Source: Treponema sp.
Lineage (GTDB): Bacteria; Spirochaetota; Spirochaetia; Treponematales; Treponemataceae
NCBI GenBank assembly: GCA_024402595.1
Contig: JAKSTL010000006.1
Location: 1 to 56,866, forward strand
Direction of reading: 5' to 3'
DNA length: 56,866 bases
The number at the start of each line of letters is the position of its first letter. The first letter of the stretch is position 1. Shown here piece by piece: positions 9,095 to 18,492 of this stretch. A program made the translations under genes and the position numbers. The notes below the pieces were generated by a model. It saw nothing but the letters and a program-made list of their open reading frames with translations. It made no database searches and had not been told where the DNA came from.

Positions 9095-10330
9095 TCACTT
9101 TCCAAGTTCCAGACGAATTATAGCGCCAGATTCTGGATGATTTTTTGCGGAGATTTTTGCATTCAAAGCTGTAGCAATGGATTTTGCAATGGAAAGACCA
9201 AGACCAGCGCCACCTTTGTTTCTGGAATGGGAACTGTCCCCTCTATAAAAGCGGTCAAAAATATGAGGTAAAACTTCCTTAGAAAATCCTTCGCCGTTGT
9301 CTAAAATCTCAAAAATTGTTTTATGTTTTTCGCTAAAACAAGAAATTGTAATTTTGCAAGGAGAAGGACAGAATTTTAAACTATTCGAAATACAAATCAA
9401 AAATAATTGGTGAAAAAGTTCTTGGTCGGTCAAAATCGTTTGAGGTCCATTTTCTAAAAGTTTAGTTTCTATAATCAGATTTTTTTCGTATTGGAACTCG
9501 TTTTTCAAATCGTCAAAAAATGATTCAATGCAAAGTGGAGTTTTTTCAAGACTTACCATTCCTTTTTCCAATTTTGTAATTTCCAGAAGATTTACAATAG
9601 TAGACTTCATAGATTTTGCTTCACCAATGATGATTTCCAAAGATTTTTCCATTTGTTCAGCATCGTTTTTGCCCCATCTCTGCAAAAGTTTTGCGTGTCC
9701 TAAAATTGCATTTACAGGAGTTTGCAGTTCGTGGCTAACATTGGCCGAAAAAGTATGTTCCTTTTCAAAATCTTTGTTCAAAAAAATTAAAACTACAAAA
9801 AAGCACATTAAAAGAATAGGAATAATCATTACACCAATAATTTTTGGCATAGAAACAATCATTTTAGAAATAGAATCATTTTCCACATCCAGCGAAACCT
9901 GCAAAATTAAATTAGACGCAATTTCCTGAGTAACATAAAAAACATCCAGATTTCCATCGGAATAATAATTTTTAGAAAAATAATGTTTGATTTTTCCGTA
10001 AGTTTCGGCAAAAAGTGGAATAGAAGAATTATTTGTATAGAAAATAAAATAATTATCCTTATCGGAAAAGCTTAGATTTATAAAAAAGGGTACATCCTGA
10101 AGAAAGCCGTTCATATCTCCTGTAAAAATATTGGCTAGCAAATCATCAGAATGGGAAAGATTGTCTAAAATGGAAATGTAAGCAGAATTAAGCAACTGAG
10201 TTTTTTGTTTTGTAAGATTCCAGCGCAGAAAAAAAGTAAAAACTACAAAAAACAGAATAACAATTGTTCCAATAACAGAAGTGACTTTTAGAGAAATCTT
10301 AATTTGCGGCGTAAAAAAATGTTTTTTCAT
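9095..10330 (-). CDS. Sensor histidine kinase
   Basis: 411 residues. TM helices at about 14-36 and 162-184 bracket a periplasmic sensor of about 125 residues; no HAMP separates TM2 from the phospho-acceptor helix. H-box SHELQTPVNAIL has the phosphorylated His near residue 200. The N-box (ISNSLKF), G1 (LDNGEGF), F-box (HIFDRFYRGD) and G2 (GAGLGLSIAKSI) are all present, so it should be active. It is the second gene of an operon with the response regulator, 54 bases apart. The signal sensed is not evident. The adjacent exported His-rich protein suggests envelope or metal stress. Confidence 0.93.
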   Translation of the reverse strand: MKKHFFTPQIKISLKVTSVIGTIVILFFVVFTFFLRWNLTKQKTQLLNSAYISILDNLSHSDDLLANIFTGDMNGFLQDVPFFINLSFSDKDNYFIFYTNNSSIPLFAETYGKIKHYFSKNYYSDGNLDVFYVTQEIASNLILQVSLDVENDSISKMIVSMPKIIGVMIIPILLMCFFVVLIFLNKDFEKEHTFSANVSHELQTPVNAILGHAKLLQRWGKNDAEQMEKSLEIIIGEAKSMKSTIVNLLEITKLEKGMVSLEKTPLCIESFFDDLKNEFQYEKNLIIETKLLENGPQTILTDQELFHQLFLICISNSLKFCPSPCKITISCFSEKHKTIFEILDNGEGFSKEVLPHIFDRFYRGDSSHSRNKGGAGLGLSIAKSIATALNAKISAKNHPESGAIIRLELGK

Positions 10331-10384
10331 AATTTCTTTTGTTTTTATAAACCGTTCGTGGGCGTGAACATGAATATTAGGAGT

Positions 10385-11065
10385 TTATTTTATAACCTGC
10401 ATTATAAATCCAATTCCTCGCTGATTTTTGAAATATTCATTGGAAGAAAACTTTTTAATTTTGTTTCGCAAATAATTCAAATAAACATCGATGGCATTTT
10501 GTTCAATTATATATTCCTTCCCCCAAACTTCATCAATAATTTGGTTTCTAGTTAAAAGCTGTCCCTTATTTTCCATAAAAAGTTTAAGCAGTAAATATTC
10601 GGTTTTGGAAAGCTGAATTGGATTGTCGTTTACAGTGGCTGTCATATTATTGGTAAATAAAACAATTTCGCCGTTTGTAATAGTTGAATGATTTTGAGAA
10701 TTGCCGTTATTTCGTCGCAAAACCGCATTAACTCTAGCCAAAAGTTCTTCAATTTCGAAGGGTTTGGAAATGTAATCGTCTGCGCCCGTGTTTAAGCCAT
10801 TAACTTTATCGAAAGTTTCATTTCGGGCACTAACTAAAATAACGGGAACTTGTGAGTTTTTTCTTATGCGCCTTAAAACTTCAATACCATTTATTTCTGG
10901 CAGCATTATATCAAGAAGTATTAAATTTGGATTTTCTTTTTCAAAAACTTCCAAAGCTTTGCGTCCATTTTCTGCAGTACATACTTGGAAGCCTTCATGC
11001 TCTAGTTCTGGTTTTAAAAACTCAATTGTGCTTAAGTCGTCTTCAACTACAAGTATTTTTACCAT
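10385..11065 (-). CDS. OmpR/PhoB-family response regulator
   Basis: 226 residues. Receiver domain: acidic VVEDD, phospho-acceptor Asp52 in LLDIMLPEI, SAR and the KPF lysine near 102. A C-terminal winged-helix DNA-binding domain spans about 130-226 (LSKTEYLLLKLF, LLTRNQIIDEVWG, VYLNYLRNKI). First gene of the operon with the kinase. The ATG has no SD. A TAAAAT -10-like box (11073-11078) lies 7 bases upstream, so the mRNA may be leaderless. CTTTAA repeats in the divergent region (11092, 11120, 11131) are its probable binding site, giving autoregulation. Confidence 0.93.
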   Translation of the reverse strand: MVKILVVEDDLSTIEFLKPELEHEGFQVCTAENGRKALEVFEKENPNLILLDIMLPEINGIEVLRRIRKNSQVPVILVSARNETFDKVNGLNTGADDYISKPFEIEELLARVNAVLRRNNGNSQNHSTITNGEIVLFTNNMTATVNDNPIQLSKTEYLLLKLFMENKGQLLTRNQIIDEVWGKEYIIEQNAIDVYLNYLRNKIKKFSSNEYFKNQRGIGFIMQVIK

Positions 11066-11091
11066 AATACTTATTTTACACGATTTTTTGG

Positions 11092-11136
11092 CTTTAATTC
11101 TTAGAAAACATTAATTTTTCTTTAAGAATGCTTTAA
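11092..11136 (+). promoter_or_regulatory. Candidate response-regulator box with 11-bp direct repeat
   Basis: CTTTAA occurs at 11120-11125 and 11131-11136, exactly 11 bp apart, the helical spacing of direct half-sites bound by OmpR/PhoB-type dimers. Another CTTTAA lies at 11092-11097. The site sits between the response regulator and the divergent His-rich exported protein. -10-like boxes for the latter follow at 11157-11162 (TATAAA) or 11164-11169 (TATACT). Assignment to this regulator is by position and spacing only. Confidence 0.45.
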
Positions 11137-11252
11137 TTTATTTATTCGGAGGATGGTATAAATTATACTTACAAGCATAAAACTTAAAGACTTGCTGGTT
11201 ATTGAAATTACTAAGTTTTGATGTGGAAAATTATTTTTTTAGAGGTGAAAAA

Positions 11253-11732
11253 ATGAAACGAAATGTAAAATCTATGATTATGGTGGCAATTTGTGCAGTT
11301 TTATTAACAGGAACTTTATCTGCTCATCCAAATGGAACTCCTGATAGTCATAAGAATGCAAAACAGCATGAAAGATATGATGGCCACAAGAAACCAGGCT
11401 ACCATCAAAAGTCGGAGCATATAAGAAAGGATGCTCCAGCAATGCCTGCTCCTGCTTTTAATTGGAACAAACAATTTGGTTTTAATTCAAGTTGCGAAGA
11501 AAATCTTGTGATTGGAACTGTAAAATCTGTGGATGAAGTTGGTTCAAAAATTGTTGTAGTTCTTCCAGATTCAAAAGAAGTAACAGTTGCCATTACTGCT
11601 TTTACTCATTTTGCTGGAATTAAAGAACAGAAAATTGCAGAAATTAAAAAAGATGCAGAAGTTTTAATTACAATCTACAAAACAGATTCTAAGATTCCTG
11701 TTGCTGCTTTTGTGGCTGTAAAGACAAAATAA
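11253..11732 (+). CDS. Exported His-rich small protein
   Basis: 159 residues. Signal peptide with cleavage near LSA-HP (about residue 25). Residues about 26-60 are rich in His, Lys and Gly (HPNGTPDSHKNAKQHERYDG), suggesting metal or polyanion binding. The C-terminal half is a small beta domain beginning LVIGTVKSVDEVGSKIVVVL, resembling DUF5666/OB-like exported domains. I start at 11253, with GAGGTG 5 bases before the ATG; the 17 residues encoded upstream lack a start signal. It diverges from the two-component operon and is its probable target. No known function can be assigned. Confidence 0.65.
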   Translation: MKRNVKSMIMVAICAVLLTGTLSAHPNGTPDSHKNAKQHERYDGHKKPGYHQKSEHIRKDAPAMPAPAFNWNKQFGFNSSCEENLVIGTVKSVDEVGSKIVVVLPDSKEVTVAITAFTHFAGIKEQKIAEIKKDAEVLITIYKTDSKIPVAAFVAVKTK

Positions 11733-12187
11733 ACTTTTATAAAATTAAATAAATCCGGGCAAAGGATTGTAGCATCGCCGCAGGCGTTCTAAAACCGTGG
11801 CGATGTTTTTTTGTGGCGCACGGGGAGGTTGAGTTTGGCGAAACTTCCCCGTGTGTCTTTTAGGCTTTAGCCTCTGAAAAATCAATTTGTTGCAGGTGAT
11901 TTGATTCCACGGTTTTAGAATGAAGCGCCCCGACGCGGAAATGCGAAAAGCCTGGTTTTTGCGTAAGCAAAAATGCCTCCATATAACTAATAGATTTATA
12001 ACAGTAATTTTTTAAATAATGGGAAGTAACAATATTATATTAATAGTACAATAGAAGTAATTCGTCATAATTCCACTTAATTTAATCACTTTTTTTGGCG
12101 ATGATAATAATAGGGAACTTCTAACCAAACCGTCTTGGTGAACTTTTTTAATACTTTTGATGAACAATATAAAAAAAGGAAATTATT
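11733..12187. other. 455-base gap with nested inverted repeats, upstream of tolC
   Basis: TTCTAAAACCGTGG (11787-11800) is matched by its exact reverse complement at 11907-11920. Between them is a hairpin with CACGGGGA/TCCCCGTG arms (about 11818-11852). GC-rich sequence continues to about 11960 and ends abruptly in AT-rich DNA (12000-12187), which should hold the tolC promoter; I cannot fix its -35/-10. No ORF or tRNA is visible. It could be a palindromic mobile repeat or a structured RNA. Confidence 0.5.
11773..11812 (+). terminator. Rho-independent terminator
   Basis: CATCGCC (11773-11779) pairs with GGCGATG (11799-11805), followed directly by seven T. It lies 40 bases after the His-rich protein gene and fits its terminator. 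Its loop contributes to a larger inverted repeat described separately. Confidence 0.75.
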
Positions 12188-13618
12188 ATGAAAAAAATAT
12201 TATTTGCAACTTTTTTAGTTTTATCTGCAGGCTTTATTTTTGCACAGGAAAAAACAGGTGACGCTCAATCGTCTGCGCTTTCCCTTTCTGTTGAAGATGC
12301 GGTCAAATTGGCGCTAGAAAGTGATTTGTCTATAAAACAAAGTAAGATGGATTTAGAAGTTTTGTCTCTTAAAGAAAAATATTCCTGGAATAATGTGGCA
12401 CCAACTTTTGGTTTATCTACAGGAATTAATACTGGTCTTAGTTCAACTTTAATAGAATCTAAAGACTCAAAAGATGCTAAAAAAGCACAAGCCGCTTTAA
12501 CTGGAAAAGAAGTTGCAGATGATCCAGTTTCTGGTTCTTTTGGATGGAATATTGGTGCTAGTGTAGGGCTTAATTTATCGCCAAGTGTGGCAACCACAAT
12601 GAAAGCGGCTCAACTTGCTTTAGAAAAAGGCGAAATGTCCTTGGATACTGCAAAACATAGTATTGAATTGTCTGTTAGAAATAGTTTTTATTCTTTGCTT
12701 TATTTTAACGATAGTATTGAACTGCAGCAGCGGGGCCTTGAAACTGCAAAACAAACTTATGAATCTAATGTAAAAAAATATAATCAGGGACGACTTTCTG
12801 AACTTGAACTTTTGACTTCTCAGTATAATTACGAAAAACAGATTCCAACAGTAGAAAATCTTAAACAATCTTTTGAAGACAGACTAAACGATTTTAAATA
12901 TTCACTAGGCATTCCTTTTGAGCAGGAAATTGAATTGCAGGGAAATCTTGATGAAGCTTTGCAGAATGTTCAGCTTGATGACACTGTGCTGAATTATACA
13001 GTTGAAGATATACCTTCCATAAAAACTCAAAAATTGGCTATTGAAACTATGGAAAACAGTTTAAAAGCAACAAAATATTCGGTTTATTCTCCAAGTGTAA
13101 GATTTTCTTTAAGTGATTCTATTTCTCAGAATACAAGAAAAACTGATGTAACAAAAAAAGAAACTAAGACTAAGGGAAATGTAGGTAACAGTTTGTCTTT
13201 TTCTACCAGTGTTTCTATTCCTTTGGACGGATATTTGCCTTGGTCTTCTGGAAAAATCAATATTGCAGAACAGATTTCTAATATTGAAAAACAAAAGCAG
13301 AATTTGGAAAAGTCAAAAACACAAATAGCTATTACTGCTCGTAAAAATTACAATGCAATTCTTCAAGCAAAGGAACAGTTGAGCTTATACGAAAAAAATG
13401 TTGCACTTATGCAAAAAACCTACGAAATGACACGGAAAGCCTACGAAGTGGGGTCTTCTGATTTTTCGGCCTTACAAAATGCAGAAAACAATCTTATGAG
13501 TGCAAAATATAATGTTACAAATCAAAAATATCAGATTATTAGCGGAATATTGGCCTTAGAAGATTCTTTGGGTCTTCCTTTTGGAACTCTTAATCAGCTT
13601 GCAAACAAAGTTGAATAA
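12188..13618 (+). CDS. TolC-family outer membrane efflux protein
   Basis: 476 residues with a signal peptide (cleavage near FIFA-QE, about residue 19) and two long heptad-rich halves typical of TolC: LSVEDAVKLALESDLSIKQSKMDLE at the first, and an AKEQLSLYEKNVALMQKTYE-type coiled region with YEVGSSDFSALQNAENNL near the end. It forms the outer membrane and periplasmic channel of the pump encoded by the next two genes. AAGGAAA precedes the ATG. The MFP gene begins 32 bases after its stop, so these form one operon. The substrate is unknown. Confidence 0.9.
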   Translation: MKKILFATFLVLSAGFIFAQEKTGDAQSSALSLSVEDAVKLALESDLSIKQSKMDLEVLSLKEKYSWNNVAPTFGLSTGINTGLSSTLIESKDSKDAKKAQAALTGKEVADDPVSGSFGWNIGASVGLNLSPSVATTMKAAQLALEKGEMSLDTAKHSIELSVRNSFYSLLYFNDSIELQQRGLETAKQTYESNVKKYNQGRLSELELLTSQYNYEKQIPTVENLKQSFEDRLNDFKYSLGIPFEQEIELQGNLDEALQNVQLDDTVLNYTVEDIPSIKTQKLAIETMENSLKATKYSVYSPSVRFSLSDSISQNTRKTDVTKKETKTKGNVGNSLSFSTSVSIPLDGYLPWSSGKINIAEQISNIEKQKQNLEKSKTQIAITARKNYNAILQAKEQLSLYEKNVALMQKTYEMTRKAYEVGSSDFSALQNAENNLMSAKYNVTNQKYQIISGILALEDSLGLPFGTLNQLANKVE

Positions 13619-13650
13619 AATACATCAGTTTATAAACAAGGAAATATAAA

Positions 13651-14757
13651 ATGGCAGAAAAAGAAGCAAAACAAACCAGAGAGAGTGAAATACAGGAGCA
13701 GATTTCTCAGCAGGATGCGGCTACAAAAAAAGAATCTTTTGGTGAAAAAATGGTAAGTGTAAAAAAAGTTACAATTACTACGGTTGTGGTAGTGGTGCTC
13801 ATTGCATTAACCTTTGGTGGGATTAAGTTTATAAATCGACCAAAAGATGGAAACAAAAATGGTTTTGGTGCTCCCGGAGTTGGGGCTCCCGCTGGAAAAG
13901 CTGGTGGTGCTCCTGGTGCAGGAAAACCTTCTGCTGGTGGCTGGGGTGGAGCTGGTGCAACAGTAACTTCTGTAAAAACTGTTATGGCAATTCCTCAGAC
14001 AATGCACGACTTTGTAAACACCAACGGTAATATAGAAACTCAGCGCTCGGTTGATGTTTTTGCATCTGCTACTTCAGGTAAAGTTGTTCAAGTAAATGTT
14101 AGTCTTGGAAGCAAAGTAAATGCAGGCGATATTATTGCCTATGTAGACTCTTCTGCTGCGGGTGTAACTTATAAGTGGAGTCCTGTTACAGCGCCAATCA
14201 GTGGAAGTATTATTCAAACTCCAGTAAAAGTTGGCCAGCAGATAAATGCTAGTACAATTATTACAAAAATTGGCGATATTGATAATCTTCAGATTTCTGC
14301 AAATATTCCAGAACGATATGTTGGCGCCTTAAAACCTGGGCTTAAAGCAGAAATTACTTTGCAGGCTTATCCTGGTGTTGTATTTAAGGCAACTGTTGTT
14401 CGTGTTTCCCCAGTTCTTGATCCTGCCAGCCGTACAAAAACTGTAATTCTTAATTTTGATAAGAAAGATTCACGAGTAAATGCTGGTATGTTTGCAAAAG
14501 TTAAGCTTTATACCGTTGATTATCCTAATTCCATTGCAATTCCACAGGATGCAATTGTTACTGTTGGTAAAGACAGTTATTTGTATGTGGTTCAAAATAA
14601 TGACACTGTTCAAAAACGGCTGGTTGTTCTTGGCCAGAATGTTGATGGATACTATCAAATTGCCAGTGGTATCAATCCAAATGAAAAAGTTGTTGTTGCA
14701 GGTATGCTTACTTTGACAGACGGTGCAAAGGTAAAAGATATTTCTGCAAATAATTAG
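13651..14757 (+). CDS. RND efflux periplasmic adaptor (membrane fusion protein)
   Basis: 368 residues. A cytoplasmic N-terminus of about 38 residues, one TM anchor (about 40-60), then an unusual Gly/Ala/Pro-rich linker (about 72-105), then the lipoyl/beta-barrel adaptor core (SVDVFASATSGKVVQVNVSL, VTAPISGSIIQTPVKVGQQI, ISANIPERYVGALKPG, YLYVVQNNDTVQKR). The family bridges the inner-membrane pump and TolC. The hairpin between the lipoyl halves is short, as in many spirochaete adaptors. AAGGAAA precedes the ATG. It lies between tolC and the RND gene. Confidence 0.92.
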   Translation: MAEKEAKQTRESEIQEQISQQDAATKKESFGEKMVSVKKVTITTVVVVVLIALTFGGIKFINRPKDGNKNGFGAPGVGAPAGKAGGAPGAGKPSAGGWGGAGATVTSVKTVMAIPQTMHDFVNTNGNIETQRSVDVFASATSGKVVQVNVSLGSKVNAGDIIAYVDSSAAGVTYKWSPVTAPISGSIIQTPVKVGQQINASTIITKIGDIDNLQISANIPERYVGALKPGLKAEITLQAYPGVVFKATVVRVSPVLDPASRTKTVILNFDKKDSRVNAGMFAKVKLYTVDYPNSIAIPQDAIVTVGKDSYLYVVQNNDTVQKRLVVLGQNVDGYYQIASGINPNEKVVVAGMLTLTDGAKVKDISANN

Positions 14758-14784
14758 GTTTGTACACTACAAGGAAATAATAGA

Positions 14785-17700
14785 ATGAGTTTAAGTCGAA
14801 AAACAATGGAGCATCCCGTTTTAATACTTATTTTCTTTGCACTTTTGGGAATGCTTGGTATTTTTACATATAGCAAAATTGCCGTTGCTCTTATGCCGGA
14901 AACAGAAAATCCTTTTATTATGATTCAGACCAGTTATCCAAATGCGGGGCCAGAATCTGTTGAGCAGACCATTACAAAACGAATTGAAAGTGCGGTTGTA
15001 AGTGTTAATGGCCTTAAAAGAATGTCTTCTAATTCAAATGAAGGTTCTTCTTCTGTTTCTTTAGAGTTTGACTATGGAACAGATTTGGATCAGGTTGTAA
15101 ATGATATTCGCGATAAATTGGATAGAATTACCCGTTCTCTTCCTGATAACGCCAGTACACCAACCATTTTTAGATTTTCTGGCGATTCTTCACCAATTAT
15201 GCGAATCCTTGTTAGGGGAAACCGTTCTATTGAAGATATTTCATCTATTGCAGAAAACTCTATCGTTAATATTCTGGAACAGGCTGATGGTGTTGGTGAA
15301 GCCAGTGTTAATGGGGGACAGTCCCTTCAGGTTCGTGTTGAACTTGATCAAAACAGGCTTGCGGCTTATGGTTATACACTTTCGTCAATTTCTGGTGCAC
15401 TTTCCAGACAGAATCTTGAACTTGGTGGTGGGAAAGTTCAGGAAGGTACAAAGAATTATATTGTTAGAACCGTTGGTCAGTACACAAGCATTGAAGAAAT
15501 AAATAATACGGTTATTTCCACCGTTAATGGTTATGATGTAAGACTTAGTGATGTTGGTCGTGCATATTTAGGTTACGCCGAAACTTCTTCGGAATCTTAC
15601 ATCAATGGCGAAAAAGGCGTTTATATTTCTGTTACAAAAGTTTCTGGTTCAAACTCTGTATCCGTAGCGAACAATGTTTACAAAAAAATTGATCAACTTA
15701 AAGGAATGCTTCCAAATGATATTACAATGGAAATCATTTCTGATGATACAGTGCAAATCCGCGAAACAATCGACACTTTGGTAAAATCTCTTGTGGAAGG
15801 TCTTATCCTTTCTGTTATTATTCTGTGGGTTTTCTTGCAAAGTGCAAAATCTACAATTATTATTGCAATTTCCATTCCACTTTCCATGATTATTACTTTG
15901 TTTGCCATGAGTATGTTTGGAATTACATTGAACATGATGACTTTGACAGGTTTAATCCTTGGTCTTGGTATGATTGTTGATGCGTCTATTGTTATGATTG
16001 ATAACATCTATTCTTACAGGCAACGAGGCGCCCGTCCAAAGGTTTCGGCAATTTTAGGAAGTCAGGAAATGCTGATGTCTGTTATTTCTGGTAACCTTAC
16101 AACAATTTGTGTTTTCGTGCCATTCCTTTTCTTTATTGCAGAACTTGGTATGATGGGACAGATGTTCAAAGGCATTATTTTTACAATTGTAATTGCTCTT
16201 GTGTCTTCTTTGGCAGTGGCCATTTTCCTTGTTCCTGTTCTTGCGGGAAAGTTTCTTCCTCTTACCAACAGAAATGAAAAACCTGTAAAAAATCCTGTGA
16301 TTAAAGTTATTTATGGCTTTTTTGAAATGGTTATCAATGGAATTACAAAGGTTTATTCATGGCTTTTAAGAGCGGCTTTGAAAAACAGAATTATTACTAT
16401 TGTGGTTTCTCTTTGTATTCTTGCCATTGCATTTTCTTTTATTCCAACAATGCAAATTAATATGATGCCATCTGGAAATGATGATAGTGTTACTCTTAAC
16501 ATTTCGTTACCAACTGGTACAACTTTTGAAGAAACAAAGCGAATTGTTCTGGAAATGGAACAGCATGTTTATTCAGAAATTAAAGGCTACAAAAATGTAA
16601 CAACTTCTATTGGTGGTGGACGAGGTTCTACAAACTCTGGTTCTATTCAGATTACATTGCCAGAAAAAGATAAGCGAATAGACAGTACACAAGAAATGCA
16701 GAATAAACTTCGTGCTCATTTTGCAGATTATGCTGGTGTAAACTTTAGTTTCCGTGCTGGTTGGCGTGGACAGATGTTTGGTTCCGATATTGATATTGTT
16801 CTTAGAACAGAAGATTTGGCTGCGGCTCTTGATGTTGCAGATAGGATTTGTGAAGTTATTAAAGAAACTGGAGAATGTGGAGAACCTTCTATAAGTATGA
16901 ACAGAGGTTTGCCACAGGTTGAACTGGTTATTGATCGTGAAATTGCTTATCAGTTTGGAGTTGATGTTTCTACAGTTGCAACTGCAATAAATCAGGCTAT
17001 TAACGGAAGTTCTGCTGGTGTATATAGAAACAACGGTAAGGATTACAGCATTGTGGTTAGCTATCGTCCAGAAGACAGAAAAACTATCAACGATTTGGAA
17101 AGCATTTATGTTCGTGGAAGTAGTGGTATGATTCCAGTTTCAAGTTTTGCCAGTTTGAAAAAAGGTGTTGGTCCAGTTTCCATTGCCCGCGAAAATCAAA
17201 AACGAATTATCCATGTTCGAACAAGCATTCTTTCAGATAAAAATGCCAATGTTGTTGAAGACGAAATTAAGGAAGGTATTTCTAACAAGTTTATTATGCC
17301 AGAAAGTGTAACTGTAAGTTATGAAGGTTCATGGCAGCAAACTACAACCCAAATGAAGCTTTATTTAAAGATTTTAGCTATGGCGGTCATTCTTGTATTT
17401 GGTGTTATGGCTGCAACTTATGAATCATTTAAGGCGCCTTTAATAAATCTTGCTACAATTCCGTTTATGGTAATTGGTGTTATCTTTATTTATAAGCTTA
17501 CAGGACAGGCTCTTTCTTTAATGTCTATGGTTGGTTTGATTATGCTGGTTGGTATTGTTGTAAACAACGGTATTATTCTGGTTGACTATACAAATCTTCT
17601 TGTAGGACGAGGGGTAGAACTAAAAGAAGCTTGTTTCCAGGCAGGTAAAAGCCGTTTGCGTCCAGTTTTAATGACTACTTTGACTACAATTCTTGGTATG

Positions 17701-17910
17701 CTTCCAATGTGTTTTGCTTCCGATGGACAGGCTGTTATGGTTCAACCAATTGGTCTGGCGGTTGTTGGTGGTTTGCTGTCTTCAACTTTTGTTACTCTGC
17801 TGATTATTCCTGTTTTGTACAGTCTTGTTATGCGTCAAGGTAAAAAGAAACAGTCTCAGATTGTAGTAAAATACGAAGATTCTGAGTTTAATGATAAGAT
17901 AGTCCATTAA
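14785..17910 (+). CDS. RND-family efflux transporter
   Basis: 1041 residues with the full RND layout: TM1 at about 10-30, a large periplasmic loop, TM2-6 (about 330-470), TM7 near 525, a second periplasmic loop, and TM8-12 (about 855-1025). The TM4 motif GLGMIVDASIVMIDNIYSYR carries the proton-relay Asp; HAE-type pumps usually have two adjacent acids, here only one. The end MVGLIMLVGIVVNNGIILVDYTN is typical of HAE/Mex transporters. It pumps hydrophobic compounds or lipids using the proton gradient. It completes the TolC-MFP-RND operon; the PG0541-like gene follows. Confidence 0.95.
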   Translation: MSLSRKTMEHPVLILIFFALLGMLGIFTYSKIAVALMPETENPFIMIQTSYPNAGPESVEQTITKRIESAVVSVNGLKRMSSNSNEGSSSVSLEFDYGTDLDQVVNDIRDKLDRITRSLPDNASTPTIFRFSGDSSPIMRILVRGNRSIEDISSIAENSIVNILEQADGVGEASVNGGQSLQVRVELDQNRLAAYGYTLSSISGALSRQNLELGGGKVQEGTKNYIVRTVGQYTSIEEINNTVISTVNGYDVRLSDVGRAYLGYAETSSESYINGEKGVYISVTKVSGSNSVSVANNVYKKIDQLKGMLPNDITMEIISDDTVQIRETIDTLVKSLVEGLILSVIILWVFLQSAKSTIIIAISIPLSMIITLFAMSMFGITLNMMTLTGLILGLGMIVDASIVMIDNIYSYRQRGARPKVSAILGSQEMLMSVISGNLTTICVFVPFLFFIAELGMMGQMFKGIIFTIVIALVSSLAVAIFLVPVLAGKFLPLTNRNEKPVKNPVIKVIYGFFEMVINGITKVYSWLLRAALKNRIITIVVSLCILAIAFSFIPTMQINMMPSGNDDSVTLNISLPTGTTFEETKRIVLEMEQHVYSEIKGYKNVTTSIGGGRGSTNSGSIQITLPEKDKRIDSTQEMQNKLRAHFADYAGVNFSFRAGWRGQMFGSDIDIVLRTEDLAAALDVADRICEVIKETGECGEPSISMNRGLPQVELVIDREIAYQFGVDVSTVATAINQAINGSSAGVYRNNGKDYSIVVSYRPEDRKTINDLESIYVRGSSGMIPVSSFASLKKGVGPVSIARENQKRIIHVRTSILSDKNANVVEDEIKEGISNKFIMPESVTVSYEGSWQQTTTQMKLYLKILAMAVILVFGVMAATYESFKAPLINLATIPFMVIGVIFIYKLTGQALSLMSMVGLIMLVGIVVNNGIILVDYTNLLVGRGVELKEACFQAGKSRLRPVLMTTLTTILGMLPMCFASDGQAVMVQPIGLAVVGGLLSSTFVTLLIIPVLYSLVMRQGKKKQSQIVVKYEDSEFNDKIVH

Positions 17911-17935
17911 ACTTAAACAATTCAAGAAAATTGTC

Positions 17936-18053
17936 GGGGATGTCCAATAAGTATTTGTCATGCTGAACTTGATTCAGCATCCCACTAGATTTAGTGTGAG
18001 ATCCTGAAACTAGTTCAGGATGACGCTATGATGCGAACTTTTTGGACATCCCC
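17936..18053 (+). repeat. MITE-like palindromic repeat
   Basis: GGGGATGTCCAA (17936-17947) and its exact reverse complement (18042-18053) form 12-bp terminal inverted repeats, extendable to 17 with one mismatch. Inside, 17957-18024 is a second imperfect palindrome running from GTCATGCTGAAC to GTTCAGGATGAC. No coding capacity and no clear target duplication. A decayed relative of the internal arm (GAGATTCTGAAACCAG) occurs near 24907, and a fainter one near 18086. It separates the RND gene from its companion and could also end transcription. Confidence 0.65.
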
Positions 18054-18152
18054 CTCATAATTAAAATATTCATACAATTTTTGGTGAGATTCCGAATTAA
18101 GTGCGCAATGACATTGGTGTTATAAAAAAGTACAAAGGATAAGATAAAATAT

Positions 18153-18470
18153 ATGGAAAATACAGAAGAAATTATGGAACCAGTTTATAGAGCAGAAATT
18201 ATGTCCAACCAGTCGGTTCAAGATGATATTGTTGAACTTTTGGAACAGGAATTACCTGGAATACAATATACAATTATTCCTGATGCTCATGGTAGAGGAA
18301 ACTCTTCCCGAAAATTAGGCGATACCATCTGGCCAGAAATGAACTTTGTGCTTTTTGCTTATACCGACAAAATTGGAGCAAAAAAAATAAAAGCCATCAT
18401 TCAGGCGGTAAAAAGCAGATTTCCTAACGAAGGAATTAGTGTGTTCTTTACAAAAGGCGAAGAAATATAA
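18153..18470 (+). CDS. PG0541-like transporter-associated protein (PII-like)
   Basis: 105 residues resembling the small proteins that accompany RND pumps in anaerobes (PG0541 family). Diagnostic region: HGRGNSSRKLGDTIWPEMN, then a helix AKKIKAIIQAVKSRF and a final strand GISVFFTKGEEI, consistent with a PII/ferredoxin-like trimer fold. No enzymatic motif. Family association suggests that it senses or regulates the pump. It lies 242 bases after the RND gene, separated by the palindromic repeat, so it may use its own promoter. AAAGGA is 13 bases before the ATG, a weak fit. The PII fold is inferred, not seen directly. Confidence 0.65.
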   Translation: MENTEEIMEPVYRAEIMSNQSVQDDIVELLEQELPGIQYTIIPDAHGRGNSSRKLGDTIWPEMNFVLFAYTDKIGAKKIKAIIQAVKSRFPNEGISVFFTKGEEI

Positions 18471-18492
18471 GCTTTAAAAATAACAACAATTT

